A model generated the notes under the pieces. The model was not told where the DNA came from. It worked only from the letters and a program-made list of their open reading frames with translations, and did not search any database. Shown in pieces: positions 35,826 through 46,500 of a stretch of DNA of 64,000 nt; within the stretch, counting starts at the first letter, position 1, and each line of letters starts with the position of its first letter. Source of the DNA: Oscheius sp. JU75 (Eukaryota > Nematoda > Chromadorea > Rhabditida > Rhabditidae). The stretch lies in NCBI GenBank assembly GCA_037178855.1, contig JASJZC010000007.1:6820001-6884000 (forward strand), written 5' to 3'. The position numbers and the translations under genes are program-made.

Positions 35826-38124
35826 TTCGAGAAAAAACGCCTTAGAAGTGTTTAATAAAAGCAGAAAGTACAAAATAATGCATAGTCGACAAAGTTTGTT
35901 TTTGACCCATGGTACTCGGTTGAACAGCATTTTTGCGTTTTAAGTTTCACCATTTTGTCTGGTGCTCAAAACTTATGACGTATGACTTTTGGTCTATATA
36001 TATATATATATATACCAGCCGTCTACGACGGCTTCGCCGCCCTTTAGTATTGACTTAGCATTTACAGCAGGCGACTTCGCCGCTTCTCTAAGTTCCCAAG
36101 TTCCCCCCCCCCAAAACTGACTTGTCAACTTAATTCTTGACATGTCATGACTTGCCAGCTTTTTTCCCGTGGTGACGCACGGACGGACACCATTGCACTT
36201 TAGTAGTAGAGAGATACAGACAAATGGCTGAATAGAGCTAAATTTGCCTGTTTTTTTTTCTTTTTTGAAACAGCTCTCCAGCTCAAGTGGGTCAAAAGTT
36301 ATGGGCCGAAAGGCCTACAATTATGGGTCAAGCTGATACATTAACGAGTCGATCTTGATCTAAGGAACCTGATGAAAAATACCGGGTGCTTCCTCATTAT
36401 TTTTAACTGAGACTTGAGCCAGCGGTGATAAAGTATACTATAGTCGCGCCCCACGGCGGGCCCATCTTCAGTGCAAAAGAATCTCGTCACGAACAAAATT
36501 AATGGACTGCGTTTTCAACTTCCTAGCTGAACAGACTATAACTTAATTACTTTTCGAAGGTATTTATAACCACACAGTATCTGCATGCTTTCTGCAATTC
36601 GGGAAGGGTGAAATCACTGGCGAAACCCTTGCCATGTTGTTTTTTTCCGATCTTTTTCCAGTATTTGTTTACAATTCATGCTGTTTGTTCTCAATAGAAA
36701 CTAATGTAAGGATCACCAAGTAGAAATCCTATTCCAATAGTCGTGCATGCGGGTATCTACTACAACATTGAACGTACTGAGCATATTTCCTCTCCCGAAT
36801 CTCTATGAGCCGCCAGAAGTGATGACGTTGATTCTGTGATGTTATTATACAAAATTTTTTCGAGACCAGAAACGACCATAAACTTGCGCGATCGAAGGTT
36901 TGTTTTCTACTACAGGAAATCCGGTTAAAAAAGTACAGCTTGGTGTCATAACTCACGGTGGATAAAAACTGTATTCAAGTTGATTGGAGAGGTTCGCTGA
37001 GAAAGTTGGAATAAGTTTGGTTTTTAACGCATTTTCGGGAACTATTATAGTCGTTCTTTATGTCTTGTTGCCCCCTCAGGGGGCGATTTCCAAAAAATTG
37101 ATTGTTAAAGATCTCATTCCCCATGTGGATGCATGGAGAGAGACCTGCAACCCTATCCTCCACCCAACCACCCAAAGGATTTTTGTGGGTTTCAGAGTTT
37201 AGCTGCTCATTAGAGCGGTTGGACTGGGGGAGCCACCCCCATGACCGCCGTTTGCAGAAAGTAGAGAGGAATGTACGCGGCGGAGTGACGAGAGAATACG
37301 TCTGCCTGTTGCTCTTGTCAGCGGTTAGATGCGCAGAGGGTCATCGTCACAGGGTCTGAACCGAAACAAAGATACCGGAAAAAATACGAAGGTCAGGGAG
37401 ATATATGGCAAAAAGAGGAGGAAATTGAGCGAAAAACAGAGGAAACAACATTGCGGTCTGAAAGATACCAAAATCGGGTGATTGTTATGTGTCAGAGAGA
37501 CAGGTGATTAGGATACCAAGAGTGAAGGCGATAATTTTTTTGTCAACCATTCAAAGCAAACACTATCAGATGATAACTTTCTAAAGAAGTTATGTTCCTC
37601 TCTATTTGTGATAATTTGTCTTGAATTTTTCGGACAGCACTAAAAGGGGTTGGCAACAGCGTTGTGTATTCTGTTCTGTCTGTATCTGCAATAACTTTAA
37701 CCTGTCATGCTGCTGATCACGCTTTTCTATACAGTCATAAGCTACAAAGGGAAAGCTTTTTTTTTTATCTAGGAGCAGCAAGGGTGACCTGCGAATCGTT
37801 GGGTATAAATGTCTATCAAGAAAGACATTTTCAGCTTCCTATTAAGGCAAGCTCCACAAGAGCAATGTATCGCTGTTTTTTTTTTTTTTTTTTTGGCAAA
37901 TTTGATTTTTTCAGTGGCTGGGCAGGCGCTTAAAGTCTTACAGCCTTTAACCGAGCCGGTAGTTCAATGCGTAGTTTGACTTGCGCATTACCCTTAAAAA
38001 AACAACCGTTTTAGTGTTATTCAGCGACCGATGTACGAAGAAGGGTACGATCATACAAAACAAGAAACGATGCATGCCCTCCTTACTATGTAGGAGCTGC
38101 CTACAAAGAGAACAACAGAAAGGC
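35826..38124. other. Mosaic sequence lodged between mariner halves
   Basis: This does not resemble transposase. It contains a (TA)n microsatellite (about 35995-36014), a C run near 36106, the inverted hairpin repeat copy C, and a T run of about 19 bases near 37880. No coding exon is supported. Confidence 0.5.
36015..36215 (-). repeat. Dispersed hairpin-ended repeat, copy C (inverted)
   Basis: This is the reverse complement of the family at 24233-24622, with the same block order: TACTACTAAAGTGCAATGG, GTGCGTCACC, AAAAAAGCTG and GAATTAAGTTGA. It ends in a 7-bp hairpin AGCCGTC-TAC-GACGGCT at 36017-36033. A TA microsatellite adjoins the hairpin end. Confidence 0.75.
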
Positions 38125-38136
38125 GCTACACAACTT

Positions 38137-41100
38137 ACATTTACATTTACATTTTATTTGACGGTATCAAAGGGGTTTCCTAAACTGGGTCCCTTGCCGC
38201 TCCCATGGCTCGAACCCACTCTTCGCCGTCCAATCTTGCCGCTCGCATCCACGTTGCGGGGGCTCTTCCTATCCTCTCGGATGCTCTCCTTAGGTCATCC
38301 TCCCATCTCATACGGGGCCTACCAATGACGCGTCGCTGGTTCAGGGGTATCCATTCAGTCGTGGCTCTCGACCATCTCGCTCCGTCCATCGCTGCAACTC
38401 TTCTTGCCCACTTCAGCTTTCTCCTCCAAGCCAGGTCCAGGATATCGGGGAGCTGGGTCATTCTTCGAACATCTTCGTTCCTCACGCGGTTGAGAAGAGT
38501 GAGGCCTAACATTGCTCTTTCCTGTCGTCTCTGCACGGCTGCCAGCTTCTTCAACTCATCAGTTCGAAGGCTCCAGACTTCACAGCCATACAGCAAACTT
38601 GGCACGATACAGGTCAGGTAGACTCGTCTCTTCATCCTTGTTGGCACGGTTCTCTTGGTAAGGAACAGACGATGACGATTGAACGCACCCCATGCAGCTC
38701 CGATCCTCCGAGATAACTCCTGGTTTTCTGTGGTGCACGTAACCGAACTTCCAAGATAGGTGAAGTGCTGGACAAATTGGATTTGTTGGCCAGATACAAG
38801 CAGATCCCCCTCGTAGGCATTAGTCATCGCAACTGTCTTGCGGAGATTGACTTCCAATCCAATCCTACGGCTTGTTTCCTCCAGTTCGGTCACCATGCGC
38901 TGAACTGCTCTCAGGCTCTTCCCGACAAGGACGACATCGTCGGCGTAGCGAAGATGGTTCAGCTTACGGCCGTTGATGTTAAAGCCGAAGTTGTCCCAAT
39001 TGAGTCGTCTGAAGATGTCTTCGAGCACAGCGTTGAAGAGGAGTGGAGAAAGAACGCAGCCTTGACGAACTCCGCGCTTGATGTCGATCTCCACTAGATC
39101 CTCGTGCACCTTGATCTTGCAGCCAGCTTGATGGTAGACTTTCCGCAGCATTTCGACGTAGAGTTGGTCCGCTCCGTGTTGTTGAAGGGAATTCCACACG
39201 GCGTTCCACTCAATTGTGTCATAGGCTTTCCGGAAATCGACAAACACGAGATAGAGGTGATTACGATAACCGTAGGCCTTGTCAATCAGCTGCTTGATGG
39301 TGTGAAGGTGTTCCACGGTAGAGAAACTTCGACGGAAGCCGGCTTGTTCGACGGGCTGGTTGAATTCCAAACTTCGATGCATTCTGGCCAATATAACTCG
39401 CGTGAACAACTTGTATGGAGCTGGTAGTACGGAGATCGGGCGGAAGTTGGTCAGATCAGTATGGTCTCCTTTCTTCGGGATGAGCGTGGTAATCGAATCG
39501 CCGAATCCAGGAGGGACCACATGATGTTGAAGCATCCGAGTAAAGAGACGTGCAAGAAGAGGCACCATCTCAGTTTCCGCGACTCGGAGCTGCATCGTCG
39601 TAATGGAGTCGTGTCCGGGGGCCGTTCGCATTCTCATCCGATGTAGTTGCTTCCAGACCTCGTCTTCGAGTACTGGTGGAACTTCCTCTAGAGGGGGCTG
39701 GGGCATCGGAACCACGTTCACCGTTTGCTGGTACAACTCGTCAAAGAATTCTTTCACTCGACCTCGCACATCTTGGGAGCTGACAGTTCGAGATCCGTCC
39801 TTCTTTAGGAGTTGTCCGATCGCAGGATTCGATATGTCCTCGAAGAGTCGCTTGGACGCGAGCGTCTGGTGGTACCGGTTAAGCAGATTCTTCTCAATAT
39901 CCGAAGCAATGGCTATGCGCAGTGACTTGTTCGTTTGGACCAGTTGGAGACGTGATGGAATGTCAGCCTTGGCCAGTAGAACTCGTCGTTGGTCGAAAAG
40001 GTCTCTTGTGTTGGCTGAGAGCCTTTCTGCGCGTGGGATCCTTTCCGTAGCCACAGCACGGGCTTCATCAAAGACTTCGCGAATGCCACGGTACTGGATT
40101 GTTGGATCGGGGTCCTCCATTGCTTCTCTTCTCTCCTGGATGCCATGACGGAAGAGAGGCCAATTCATCTTCTTCTGCGTTGCCTGTTGTCTACGTCTTG
40201 GGAATTTAGCCTCTAGATCGAGGGTGAGACGGACGAGGCGGTGGTCGCTTCGGAAGTTGAACTGGTTGACGACATGGACATTCCGTACTCTGGTGGTTCG
40301 TCGGACGAGAAAGAGGTCATATTCCTTCAGAGTGATCCCATTCGGCGATCTCCAGGTCCACTTTCTTCCTGATCGTTGCTTACAGAAAGTGCTAGCGACA
40401 TCCCAACCGTGTTGTTGACAGAAAGAGACGAGCTGGTCTCCTCGACGATTTCGGTTGCCGTAGCCGTAAGCTCCGATCGATGGTTCCAGTGGATGAAGAC
40501 GCGTTCCTACCGAGGCATTCCAGTCTCCGAGCAATATTGTACACCTCTGATGTTTTCTGGGAAAGCTCGACTGGCTCATGATTCCAGCGCTCTGACCCTT
40601 ACTCACACCATTGGCCCCAAAAGGCAGCCCCTGTTTCCATAAGGATCCACCCTTCGGGTTGTACGCAGCTCTCTGGATCTTGCTCAGGAAGCGGTCGTAG
40701 TCGGCATCATCGGCGTCTCCTGTAGGGGCGTATCCCATGACGAGAAGGAGACTCCAATTCGGCCCTCTCAGCTCCAATGTGCAGCATCTGTCGTCTATCG
40801 GCGTGAAGCGATGGATGTTGGGGACGAGATGTGGTGCCACAATGAAGCCGACGCCGCGTCGGTTGTGCTGGCCTCCACTGTAGAGAAGATGGCAGCCAGA
40901 CTTCCTCAGCAGCTCTTGACCGTTTCCGGACTTCCAGGTCTCGCTCAGGCCCATGACATCGAAGGAGATCTTCAGTAGCGCTTCCTCAAGTTCGAGTAGT
41001 CGCCTCTTCGAGTGGATGGATTGGCAGTTGAGCTGGCAGATGTTGAGCAGGCCTCGAACCACGGGTGGTGACATGACGGTCCCTCTGTGTCGCAGTGCTG

Positions 41101-41194
41101 GGACCGGAACCCCTCTTCCTTTCCACAAAAGGTAGATCCGCTGGTAGAGCGACTTGGGAAGCAAGCGCACGGATTGTGAAAAGTAAAGGTAAAG
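38137..41194 (-). mobile_element. RTE-clade non-LTR retrotransposon, nearly full length
   Basis: The ~3.06-kb element is bounded by a perfect 12-bp target-site duplication, GCTACACAACTT, at 38125-38136 and 41195-41206. On the minus strand it ends in a short tandem repeat (ATGTAA units), the typical RTE 3' tail, rather than poly(A). About 120 bp precedes the first good ATG. It carries one uninterrupted endonuclease-reverse transcriptase ORF. The identical duplication and intact ORF argue for a recent insertion. It lies inside the dead mariner, beside the junction with its right-hand half. Confidence 0.9.
38180..41074 (-). CDS. RTE ORF2: APE-type endonuclease and reverse transcriptase
   Basis: The frame is open from 41263, but the first codons lie outside the element, so the likely start is the ATG at 41074 (about 964 aa). 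The N-terminal ~230 residues form an APE-like endonuclease: LNICQLNCQSIHSKRR, VMGLSETWKSGNG, RRGVGFIVA, LLGDWNASVG and FNFRSDHRLVRL, where SDH is the catalytic motif. The central reverse transcriptase has FRPISVLPAPYKLFTRVI, FVDFRKAYDTIEW, RGVRQGCVLSPLLFN and LRYADDVVLVG, with the YADD active site intact. The C-terminal part (AVQRRQERAMLGLTLLNRVR and RRKLKWARRVAAMDG) is typical of RTE and related LINEs. The length is close to the C. elegans RTE-1 protein. No stop or frameshift is present, so the enzyme may be functional. Long antisense frames in 38.2-40.7 kb are shadows of this ORF. Confidence 0.9.
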   Translation of the reverse strand: MSPPVVRGLLNICQLNCQSIHSKRRLLELEEALLKISFDVMGLSETWKSGNGQELLRKSGCHLLYSGGQHNRRGVGFIVAPHLVPNIHRFTPIDDRCCTLELRGPNWSLLLVMGYAPTGDADDADYDRFLSKIQRAAYNPKGGSLWKQGLPFGANGVSKGQSAGIMSQSSFPRKHQRCTILLGDWNASVGTRLHPLEPSIGAYGYGNRNRRGDQLVSFCQQHGWDVASTFCKQRSGRKWTWRSPNGITLKEYDLFLVRRTTRVRNVHVVNQFNFRSDHRLVRLTLDLEAKFPRRRQQATQKKMNWPLFRHGIQERREAMEDPDPTIQYRGIREVFDEARAVATERIPRAERLSANTRDLFDQRRVLLAKADIPSRLQLVQTNKSLRIAIASDIEKNLLNRYHQTLASKRLFEDISNPAIGQLLKKDGSRTVSSQDVRGRVKEFFDELYQQTVNVVPMPQPPLEEVPPVLEDEVWKQLHRMRMRTAPGHDSITTMQLRVAETEMVPLLARLFTRMLQHHVVPPGFGDSITTLIPKKGDHTDLTNFRPISVLPAPYKLFTRVILARMHRSLEFNQPVEQAGFRRSFSTVEHLHTIKQLIDKAYGYRNHLYLVFVDFRKAYDTIEWNAVWNSLQQHGADQLYVEMLRKVYHQAGCKIKVHEDLVEIDIKRGVRQGCVLSPLLFNAVLEDIFRRLNWDNFGFNINGRKLNHLRYADDVVLVGKSLRAVQRMVTELEETSRRIGLEVNLRKTVAMTNAYEGDLLVSGQQIQFVQHFTYLGSSVTCTTENQELSRRIGAAWGAFNRHRLFLTKRTVPTRMKRRVYLTCIVPSLLYGCEVWSLRTDELKKLAAVQRRQERAMLGLTLLNRVRNEDVRRMTQLPDILDLAWRRKLKWARRVAAMDGARWSRATTEWIPLNQRRVIGRPRMRWEDDLRRASERIGRAPATWMRAARLDGEEWVRAMGAARDPV

Positions 41195-41571
41195 GCTACA
41201 CAACTTGCCAATATTTATGTATTTTATTGAGTTTCGATGAATCAGCGCATGTCCGTCACCCATTCTCTCCTGTCCAGGTATGAGAGGAAATCCTTTTTAT
41301 CACGCCTGGTGACGGCGGATGAGAAGTGGGTAACGTACGTAAACTTCCAAAGGAAACGTCAATGGGTGAGTCCAGGACAGACACCAAGCCTTGATGTGAA
41401 ACCTGACACCCATCAAAAAAAGATTATGCTGTGTTTTCTGGGAAATCGAAGGAGTGGTGCATTAGGAACTGCTGGATGCTGGAGCTACCCTTACGGCTGC
41501 CATATACAGCCAGCAACTTGAAAAGGTTGCTGGTTTCTGAAAAGCGAAAAGACTTAGTTGCCAACCCAATA

Positions 41572-43542
41572 TTTGACATTTTTTGACAGCATTTTTTCAG
41601 TCCAGAGAAGAATCTCTCAACATTCATTGAGACACCCATCACAGGTAAACCGGAGTTTCGAACCATCGAACTCATTCTCTGCTCACAATTTATATCTATG
41701 CACAATGACTTTTTGAAAAAGTCATTGTGCATAGATATACAGTTAGCTCAGGTGAATGGTAATGATCTTGATGTTTTAAAACGACATGACTGTGTTCTTC
41801 ATACCGATGTTGGAAACAGATGTGAAAATAAATTGCTAATGTCATATGCTTGAGTCTTTCCACCAGCAAGACCTTGTGATGGCCTAGTCATGAAATGCCG
41901 TGCCAAAACAACGTTCTGGCTTGCAAAGCCACCTTCACCGCCAAGGATATTTTTTCAAAGGTCGCGCAAGATCCGAATTTCTTTCCGAATTTTGAGTTAT
42001 TGCCTCGAAGATTTTGAGCTGAACGTTATCTGCCCATATTTGTCTGTCAGGTTGCCGAGCCTGCTTTTTTCAGCGGGAACACTCATTGTTTACAAGCGAT
42101 CGATTGTTCACTTTTCTCCTTTGCTTGCTCACCATATTTCTTCTTTCCTGTCTTTCATTTTTCGACTTCCGGTCACGCCACCAAATATGGGTCGGATGAC
42201 CACCAGGGAGTGACCGCAGCACCCTCAGCCCCCGCGCAGCCTTTTTTGCCCCCGTCGCTATCGATTTTCGGACCAACAACGGTACCGCAACAAACTAAAC
42301 CGTCTTGCTCTATTTGTCCAGTAAATTTCATCCCACTTTTTTGCAGAAACTTGCTGGTTTTCAAGCAAACTTCCTGGAATTCTGTTCTCGTCAGACCGCT
42401 TACTGATATCGAAAGCTCGCTAAATTATTAGCTGATTAGAGCGCTGAAACTTTGGAAACAAATATTCTGCCTGCTTACTTGCCCATATCTTTCCCCATTT
42501 CGCTATCTCTATTTTTTCGAATATAGAGCGCTTTATAATTCCCAACTCTTCCTCATAATCCGATTGAATCATGCAACAAAGTTTCAGGTATGCAAACCGA
42601 AGTGTGTAGGTCACTAGTAGAAGTAGAGGCACGGCAGATAATAACCCCACTGTCCGGTCTACGGTTGACACCGGTCGCCAGTCTCGTGAGTTCTATTAAA
42701 ATATTTCGAAACCTCCGAAACCAAGTCCGCTTTCATAACCTTAATCTATGCAAACGATTTTTCATTCTTTCTTATCTGCCAAATTTTACCCACCTTCAAA
42801 CATGGAACTCTGTCATAAAACCTCATAACGTATGCATTTACGCATCGACTAATATGAATCATACCAACGCTTGTCTGAAGCCTTCATCCCTGTTTATACT
42901 ACTGGTTTTGGTGCTCTAGTTTCGGTTCAATTATACTCGTTTTGTACAAATTGACCAGAGTCGTATTCATAGCAGGACGGCTGTGATTGTACATTATCTG
43001 CCCGGTCAATCACCTAATATATATTGAAAAGAAAAATAGGTACGAAAGATATGAAATAAGAGATTTGAAAACGTAATTCGCGAGTTTGGTGGAAGAAAAG
43101 GGAGCGAAGAACCTGAAAAAAAAACAAAGCAATTGAAAAAGTAGTCTAATTGCGTCTATAGCTGATATCTGTAATATAACTCAAATTTCAATCACATGTT
43201 GATTGACTGCCCCATTTAGAGTTATAGTTAATAAGGTTTTCACTTGCACCTTTTGAACATTCGTTTACTCACAACAATTAAGTTAGCTGAAAGGAAACAC
43301 TTTCCTGAAATTTCACCTCCACAGTTGAAAAACTGCGCTGGGAGTCCTTTTTTTCTGGCTTGAACAAACAAGGCTATATGGAATAGTTCACAAAGCGGCA
43401 GTATCCATTTTTCTTGCTGAAAAATAGTCTGAAACGCACCGTGCTAACTATACGACACCTGGCTCGGTTTTGTGTAAAATTTGATTGATCAGTCATAATT
43501 GTCTGTGAGCAAGAGATGGGGTTAATGGACAAAAAGTGTTCC
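41572..43542. other. Gene-free region upstream of the MRTF gene
   Basis: No exon is supported on either strand. The one clear structure is a perfect palindrome at 41691-41739. The 3' portion probably holds the MRTF promoter. Confidence 0.45.
41691..41739. repeat. Perfect 49-bp palindrome (24-bp arms, 1-nt centre)
   Basis: The left arm (41691-41714) and right arm (41716-41739) are exact reverse complements around G41715. The centre reads GACTTTTTGAAAAAGTC. As DNA it could extrude a cruciform, and as RNA it would form a very stable hairpin. There is no coding potential, and it lies 120 bp outside the mariner right end. Confidence 0.9.
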
Positions 43543-43544
43543 AG

Positions 43545-46500
43545 ATGAGTATCCCGAGAAGGGCGGAAAGGCCGAGTGTTCCTCATCGTCCGATTCAACC
43601 TCGACCGACGAATGTTCAGCGGATTGTAATCCGAACAGCGGATCCAGGTAAGCAACTCTATTATCTGTGTTAATGTCGGTCATTTGGCAGAATGCTCGTC
43701 TTCGACAACAAGAGGTTGGTTCCTGAATTTCTGGTATGTGTAAGGGTTGAGCTGCACCTTATGTTCCCGCGAGGGTCATTTTGTTTGATCGCAGTTGTTT
43801 CTCGTTGACGCTGCTGTCCGGATGATCATCAATCTTGGCCGAGGATTGCCCATTGAAATGGTTCCACCTTCTCACTACAGTTATCTGTTCTTGGCACTTC
43901 ATCTTTTCTATCCTTGACGAATATTCTGTTTGGGTTCCTCATGTGCGTCAGTCGCTCGAGGCGTCCACAAAAATTCAGGACGAAGATGATGCTTTTGAAC
44001 GTGGTCCTTATTGCTCCCAGAAGCTCATTCATGAGCACATGTGCTGAACCTGAAATGACTCTTCTTCTAGGTCTTACTGCCGTGCGTACGGGAACGAGAA
44101 TGTCTGAGCCGATCGGCGATCACTATGGCGCAACGACTGCTTTGTAATGGCAGCTCGGGCCTCGAAAACTACGCCAACTGCGCTCCTGTTTACGAAGTCG
44201 AACTGACAAGATCTGCTCTCGAGAGGCAAGCGTAACTCATGCATGTTCTCGAACAACAACTTGCAGCCATTTGTTTCTTGTTCTTTCTCCTCAAAATCTC
44301 ACGATCTAGTATGTGACTGAAGCAGCCTCTTGTATAAGAGTAGGTAAACAGTTCCGCCTTGACGTTCTTTCCCGTAATCATGCTCAGGCTAAAGACACGG
44401 CACTTTGTGACTCCTTCTCATCGATTTCACCATGATCTTACGAGAATGATTAAGAGATCTCTTTGGTGACTTTTCGAAAATGGCAATCTCAAAGTCTCAC
44501 AAATCTCTTCATCGATCTCTATTTTTCGAAACTTCTTCCATTTTAAAGGGAAATCCATGATAGATTTTGGCGCAAAATATCTTGATCTTTACCTCGCTGC
44601 TGCCGGAAACAGAAAAAAACAAGGTAGCTGGAAGTGCAGTTACTGACTGGGTGTGTGGGAAAGAATGCCCAGCTGTCTTTCACTATCATGTATGTTCGCG
44701 GAGGAGCCCATGTTCCCCCATGTGTATCTCTTGCCATTCTTACCAGATGCTCTTTTATCCCCTCTCTTACAACATTTATGTGAAAAAGCGCCGAGATCGG
44801 ACGCGCTCTCCTGTTCCTTTTCATTTCGTCATTTTCTAAATTTTCCTTACCGACGTCCCATTTGAGAAATGGTAGGTGGATAGAGAGATTCAATCACTTT
44901 CGGGGTCGCTAGTTCACGCCTCTCAAAAAAGCGGAAGCGCAGCGAGCAACGGAAGTTTTAACAAAATTAATGAGGGGAGAGGTAGCAGTTGGCAGCCACC
45001 TCAGTAGCTCTTGTTTATCGCGCACCTCAAAAGAATATTCTCTATTTCACCTGAAGTGTAGGCGGCAGTCCCTTGCTCACGACAACTGATGCCAATTGTC
45101 TGTCAGGCGCAAAACTATCTCATGCTCTAACTTGCAACAGCTGATGTTTTGAACTCCCCACTACGAGGAGGTAGAGTGGCTGACCCCGCCTACACCATTT
45201 CTTGTCTCAAATTCAGATAGCATTAACCTTTTTCTGCGTTTTCAGAGGACTGGGCGCGTTCTCGAAGAGAACTCCTTCGAAGGAAGTTTGAACAACGTCC
45301 GTCAAGGGAGCGCCTTGTTACCCAGCATATTCTACTCTCAGGTTAGCAGAAGAGTCTATTTCTTGAAAACTTTTTTCTGTCCATTGTTTTGAAGTTTTAC
45401 AGTTGGCCAATTCTAGATAACAACCAAAGAGGCGTAAAATGATTAGACATTGATAAGCTAAGTTGAGCCTGTCCACAGTGGCACAATTGTGTAATAAATC
45501 ATTCAGAGAAAGAAATCATAGCAGTATTCTTACGTCTAGAGATTGTGACATGATAGCGATGACGTTTTAAGATACAACCCCTGACATGTCTGGTGTATTC
45601 AAAAAAGTACACTCTGACGCCAATAACGCTAATGTTCTACACAAACTCCCAGCACAGAAATCGATGACTATTTCGTTTTATGAGCGTCTGATAGACAACA
45701 TAAGTTTCATCATCCACCTACACCATCCGATCTGAATCAAGCTCGATGTTTCCAGAGCTACAGTCTGCCATTTCTCACATACTTCCTCACAAAACCCATG
45801 ACATGATTTCCGCTACTTCCGTTCCTTTTGGCACGTAATGTTCGCTGTTGGCTCGCAATCTATCTCATCGTAAAAAGAGCAAGAACTAGGAAAAGTTAGC
45901 AAAAAGAGCATCTGCTCACAATGAGACTGATTGCTTGAGCCGAAGGCGCATCTTTTTCTGCCAGCGAGCATGGTGGTTATCTCCATCATCGCAGATCGAT
46001 AGATCAAAGCCACTCATCAGACCGGTATTTACCTAAGTTTTTCAGATGGCCGAGTCTCGCCACTAATTGAACAACAGGCTCGTGCTCTCCGACAGAATAG
46101 AATCAAAAACTGTCTCAGCCGAAAGCTTGGTCAGCGTCCCGGTCCATTAGAGCTAGTCACTCGGAAGATTCTACAAGTCGACGCCGAGTTAGAAAACGCT
46201 ATTCAAGGTATCGTAATCTTATTGAAAGTAATAGTCTACTTGCTCAGAAGGTAGACTTCTCTTCACGCCGACGACAGAAAACGATCTGCAAGAAGTGGAA
46301 GAGCCTCCGACGCCGATCACTACAGGTATATCCGGTCAAGCACTTGACAGGCATGTTGTGCTCACACACACGCAAGAATTCACATAGCATATAGAAACAC
46401 GTTCATGGCACTCTGTCCTCAAGCTGTAAGATGTTTCCAATTAGAATCAGAGCCGCGTGCAGCGGAGCTATTTCGATCTTTTATCTATTTTCTATTGAGC

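Larger units (their letters stand above)
35536..41569 (+). mobile_element. Dead mariner-family transposon, interrupted by other insertions
   Basis: Terminal inverted repeats of ~30 bp flank the region: TTGGGTTGGTAAATAAGTC at 35536 and, inverted, TTGGGTTGGCAACTAAGTC ending at 41569. Both sit beside TA dinucleotides (35534-35535 and 41570-41571), the mariner target site. The left part (about 35573-35760) encodes the transposase N-terminal helix-turn-helix remnant, FHHFRSGDKSVEDEPRSGRP. The right part (about 41237-41530) encodes FLSRLVTADEKWVTYVNFQ and KPDTHQKKIMLC, including the first catalytic Asp region. The middle of the gene and the second and third catalytic Asp are missing, and the right part contains a frameshift near 41455. 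The element is therefore non-functional. About 5.4 kb of foreign sequence, including an RTE LINE, lies between the two halves. Confidence 0.85.

Noticed and set aside
35996-36014. TA microsatellite as an origin or promoter element
   Set aside because: A simple repeat next to a transposon-like repeat; nothing suggests a function.
38205-40642. Plus-strand open frames across the LINE (up to 181 codons)
   Set aside because: They are antisense shadows of the intact endonuclease-reverse transcriptase ORF.
42420-42671. Minus-strand 83-codon frame with hydrophobic N terminus
   Set aside because: No splice partners, no domain, and it lies in probable MRTF upstream DNA; chance is likely.
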